From contig NC_090129.1 of the NCBI RefSeq assembly GCF_040581485.1, positions 7,488,501 through 7,552,500 on the forward strand: 64,000 bases of DNA. Reading direction: 5' to 3'. The notes beneath the pieces were generated by a model that was not told the DNA's origin, did no database searches, and saw nothing but the letters and a program-made list of their open reading frames with translations. Of this stretch, positions 60,624 through 64,000 are shown piece after piece; positions within the stretch are counted from its first letter, which is position 1; each line of letters begins with the position of its first letter. Made by a program: the position numbers and the translations under genes. The DNA is from Linepithema humile. Its lineage: Eukaryota > Arthropoda > Insecta > Hymenoptera > Formicidae.

Positions 60624-61752
60624 ATGTTGGGTGTAGTTTTGAGGCATTCTATACTTCCTAAAGTTTTATTGACTGAACCACGATCTATTTATGGGATAAC
60701 ACAAAAATACTTAAAAAATGATAAAGATATATTATCAACAGCATTGATTGTTAGAACATTTCTAACAAAATATACAAGGTAAAATGTGATAAAATATATT
60801 TTATGAAGATGATATATTTAACAATATATTTTTGAGCTATGAATTATAGATAAATAACATTTGTATGAATATATATGAAATCTTCTTTAATTATTGTTAC
60901 TTTTAAATTAAAATTGTTACTTTTTTAAACTGACAGATTAGTGCAACCAGCAAATTTCCTTAAATCTAGCAGATTACCAGGAAGTTTATTAGTACGACAA
61001 GGACAAACATTACAATTGGACGTAAATTTAAATGTACGGAATAATGTTCTTATATACAAATATGAAAATGATAGATATTTTCGAATGTTACGAATGTTTG
61101 CCATTGGACAGTTATTTGGCTGGTCAATATTGGCTCTCTATACTTATTCACCAACTTTCCTTGAAATATTCAACACTGACGTAAAGTTTAAAAATTATAT
61201 AAGATATAATGGATTGCGGCTTTTCACTTTTATTTTTTCGGCTGTTGTAGGTAAGTAGGTGAATCTTTTATATTGAAAATTTACATATGTGTATATATAT
61301 AATTTATATTTTTGCTTTATTTTATGCAATCTATTAAACGTATATTTATAAAGAAAATAAAGTAACATAGTCTTAATTTAAAAAATTTTTTTCTAGTGTT
61401 ATGTACTTGTTTTACAGGTCCTATCATGTATGCTTTCATTCATTTTTTATGCGCTCGTAATATCAAATATATGATTTTACATAAAGGTGGTAAAACAATT
61501 TCAATTACTACTCATCACTTGTGGAAAAAATGCTGCATGAATTTACCAATAGAAATGGTAAGAATAATTGTATTATTTAAAAACTTTAAATATTTCTCAC
61601 ATGAAATTCTTTTTAAGGTAAAGAGTGTTTCACATAGAACAGATCGTGGAGTGGTTGTACCACTCAAACTAAAAAATAAACGTTTTCACTATGCGCTTGA
61701 TAAAAAGGGCACATTCGTAAATCCAAACCTTTTTGATCACATAGTGGGATGA
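60624..61752 (+). CDS. TMEM223: Transmembrane protein 223 (mitochondrial inner-membrane, complex IV assembly family)
   Basis: TMEM223 is a mitochondrial inner-membrane protein linked in vertebrates to cytochrome c oxidase translation and assembly. Four exons: 60624-60778, 60937-61250, 61418-61557 and 61618-61752; 247 residues (human 202). The amino end is basic and lacks acid residues at first (MLGVVLRHSILPKVLLTEPR), fitting a presequence. The family block begins NNVLIYKYENDRYFRMLRM, followed by two hydrophobic spans (FAIGQLFGWSILALYTYSP and LFTFIFSAVVGPIMYAFIHF). The carboxyl domain shows GGKTISITTHHLW, VKSVSHRTDRG, PLKLKNKRFHYALDKKGTF and NPNLFDHIVG, matching the vertebrate pattern closely. 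The last intron (61558-61617) is 60 nt with no in-frame stop, so an unspliced form would stay open. Confidence 0.9.
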
Positions 61753-62213
61753 TTATTCAATTTTAGGAGTGAGTAATATTTTTATAAATAAGTTTGTTAT
61801 AATTCATCATGTGTATATATTAATTGTGATTACTATTATGTATTTATACTTAATATATATAAAATATATAAATATGTGTTTTGATTTGATTAATTTTATT
61901 ACAAATATTGACACATTAAAAGTAAATTACTAATTTAGTGCTAGAAATGCTATATGTTGTAGAGGAGAAAATAATTCTTTTTTATAGATTATTTATTGGT
62001 ACAAAAGATAAAAATTTACAACATTTTCTAAAAGAGGAAAGAAAATGTTAGTATAATATTTATATATAAATATGCATAAGTAGTATATTTTATTGCACTG
62101 AGATTAGTTTTTTCTTATTTGTCATTGACTTCTAAATTCTTTATGAATGTATGATATAAGAGTTGGCAAAATAATTAGTATTTCAAAATTTAATGATATT
62201 CTTCATATTCCAA
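61753..62213. other. Convergent 3' intergenic gap
   Basis: About 460 bp of AT-rich sequence between the ends of TMEM223 (plus) and the two-span membrane protein gene (minus). Nothing else seen. Confidence 0.5.
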
Positions 62214-63527
62214 TTAATATCTTTGACTTTGCCTGTCATAATATTTTCCCGAATATTTGCTATATCGGTCACTGTAGCCATCATCTTGATATTTGTCTTC
62301 TGCTTTATAATATACTTCAGGTGCTGTAGAACCAACACGTCCTTGCCAGTAATGGGTCCAATATAGATCTTCTGGATTGATATCGTGTGGGTGTTTGGCA
62401 TTTTTGAATACGTGTACGCAATACACGAGACTGCCGATTAATGTCAAAAATCCAAACACAAGAAATACTATTCCCAAAATCCTAAAGAAAAATATTTAAA
62501 ATATAAAGCAGTCTTGTAAGATATATCAGATTAATCCATACACCTTCTCTCTTCCTTTACATTATTGATCATTGTTAAAAATATAACATTATTATTGTAA
62601 ATTATAATTTTACAATTGAAGTAATCATATCTGTTAATTTTAGTATAGAATACTACATAGAAATCACATGGAAAAACTTATTGCGCAATACGCTTACCAA
62701 ACAACTAATGGTTGGAAAAATTGTATGACGATAACGAAGCCCAGAGTGACCAGAATCAGACCAAGATTCAGAAGTAACATGAGGCAACAGACGCCTTTGG
62801 TGTTTGGGCAGAAAGGATTTGGCGTTGACATAGTTTCTACAATTATACCGCCTTTTCGTGATGTGCGAGTTTTCACTGTCGAAGTACCTGACCTGCCGGA
62901 ACCGTAGCTGTAATGACTAGGTGCTCTGTGATCCAGTCTGGAGCTTGGTGCTAAACTGTGACGTGATACCCGACTGTTTGTATCATAAAATATACATTTA
63001 ATATTCTAATTGTAAGTATATTTATATCAGGATATCTCATATAATATGTTCAAATCGAGTTACCTTATGTCGGAAGTGGCTCTGTATGCAGCACTGGTGA
63101 CATATATATCTGAGCCATTGTCACAAATGCTGCCATGTGAGGCACTTTTGCGAAGCGGGTGTAAGCTATGTTTCGAAGAACCGGACAATACTGAATCACG
63201 AGTATTGTGCACGCTTCTAGATCTCCTATCTTCTTCCCTATCATATTTATCTCCGTGAGTCTTTCTTATTGGTTTTACCTGAAAGAATGTTAAGCGGGGA
63301 TAAAGTTAAAAATATGAATATAACAAAATAATAATATGGACAAAATGTTTTAAGTTAAGAAAATATTTTGGTCATAGTGTGAAATATATTACCATGGTTG
63401 TATGCTCATTAGCAACGATATACTCAGATACAGTACGATCTGAAGGAGCTCTATGGCTTTCTTCGCCATCTGTAATGTAATCACGATGTGTATTAATGTG
63501 ATATCCAGAATATCTCGAAGTATGCAT
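62214..63527 (-). CDS. Unrecognised protein with two predicted membrane spans
   Basis: I do not recognise this family. Four exons on the minus strand (63527-63393, 63278-63064, 62973-62698, 62481-62214) join in phase to 297 residues. The first ~175 residues are hydrophilic, rich in Ser, Arg and His (for example SSRLDHRAPSHYSYGSGRSG), and probably cytosolic and disordered. PNPFCPNTKGVCC precedes span 1 (about residues 178-203: LMLLLNLGLILVTLGFVIV). Span 2 (about 208-234) contains ILGIVFLVFGFLTLIGSLVY. Only a few residues separate the spans, giving a hairpin with both ends on the same side. The tail is Tyr/Asp-rich (YQDDGYSDRYSKYSGKYYDR). Start: first ATG in the exon, close to the last upstream stop. 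A 5' UTR intron (about 63613-63684) is suggested by a GTAAGC donor and a TTTTAG acceptor. Splice phases and membrane spans make a real gene likely; function unknown. Confidence 0.8.
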
Positions 63528-64000
63528 TTTGCGAAGTCTATATTAATACACTCGTGCAGGAATGTCAAAGATAAATGTGCAATTGATCAGTAACACTCGC
63601 TTAGCTCATCTAAAACAGAAACACATATTGGTTCATTAACAAATCAGAGTTAAAGGATGCCAAGTAGGAGAAAATTTGCTTACTGTGAGCATGCAATGTG
63701 ATGTGTATTCATTTCCATTCTTACGTGTGCGTGTATATTGCATACTTCAAAAGAGAATCTTCATTCAAAGCTTCATTATGCATTGTTTATGTTATAAGTC
63801 TATAAAAAAATATTTGTTAATGTGTTGGAAGAGTTATGTTGCATTTATGTTTTGAAAAATTTTTATTTTGGACTTTATAATTTTATTCCGAGCAATGACT
63901 TTGATTCCGCGCACGAGCGTATTTTATTTAACAATGCCAGTAATTGTAATGCTCTAAAGTTAAATGCAGATTTATTGTAAGGTGTGGCATTCCTTTGAGT
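63528..64000 (-). other. 5' region of the two-span protein gene
   Basis: Right-edge sequence upstream of the ATG at 63527. A donor (CACA|GTAAGC, about 63684) and an acceptor (GTTTTAG, about 63613) on the minus strand suggest an untranslated first exon further right. No other coding sequence recognised. Confidence 0.35.

Noticed and set aside
1..64000. CRISPR arrays, bacterial operons, Shine-Dalgarno sites
   Set aside because: Introns, animal gene families and eukaryotic splice signals show a nuclear animal genome; regular spaced repeats here are minisatellite or palindromic, not CRISPR.

Overview
The window looks like nuclear DNA of an insect, most likely a hymenopteran such as an ant. It is AT-rich, with spliced genes carrying short introns (about 60-300 nt) in the right half, a mariner transposon, and proteins of animal families: ribosomal protein S29, USP39, SMUG1, ADAT2, PPP1R11, FBXW5, TMEM223 and a TTLL15-type ligase. 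The order-level guess is inference; no marker gene fixes the species.

Layout. Positions 1-33.1 kb look almost empty but hold three small coding exons on the minus strand (1432-1515, 2883-3010, 7881-7949). They join in phase to give the N-terminal cyclic-nucleotide-binding-like region of a RapGEF2/6 (PDZ-GEF, Drosophila dizzy) protein. The gene runs off the left edge, and its promoter and first noncoding exon may lie in the CpG-rich block near 32.6-33.1 kb. The rest of this region is intronic or intergenic. It contains an internally deleted mariner (26.88-27.78 kb), a very long imperfect palindrome (about 11.46-12.31 kb) and a smaller one (about 6.93-7.18 kb).

From 33.9 to 36.25 kb lies USP39 (minus strand, 9 coding exons). 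From 36.4 to 45.4 kb is a repeat-rich block without a protein gene. It holds a putative spliced noncoding RNA with a tandemly duplicated exon (37.3-39.25 kb), a 71-bp minisatellite (41.4-41.98 kb) and a nested fold-back structure (43.19-44.61 kb). One sequence block of the fold-back also occurs just upstream of the USP39 start codon.

From 45.4 kb the DNA is gene-dense. The genes are SMUG1 and ADAT2 (plus), the TTLL15-type gene (minus), RpS29 (plus), PPP1R11 (plus) with the whole SUGCT gene inside its first intron on the same strand, FBXW5 (minus), TMEM223 (plus), and an unrecognised protein with two predicted membrane spans (minus). FBXW5/TMEM223 and TTLL15/RpS29 are head-to-head pairs. SMUG1 (base excision repair), ADAT2 (tRNA A34-to-I editing), USP39 (splicing), RpS29 (translation), and SUGCT and TMEM223 (mitochondrial) are housekeeping functions with no evident joint pathway.

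All exon boundaries were read by eye from splice consensus and reading phase. Coding lengths add up to whole codons for every complete gene. No similarity search was run; family names rest on recognised motifs.
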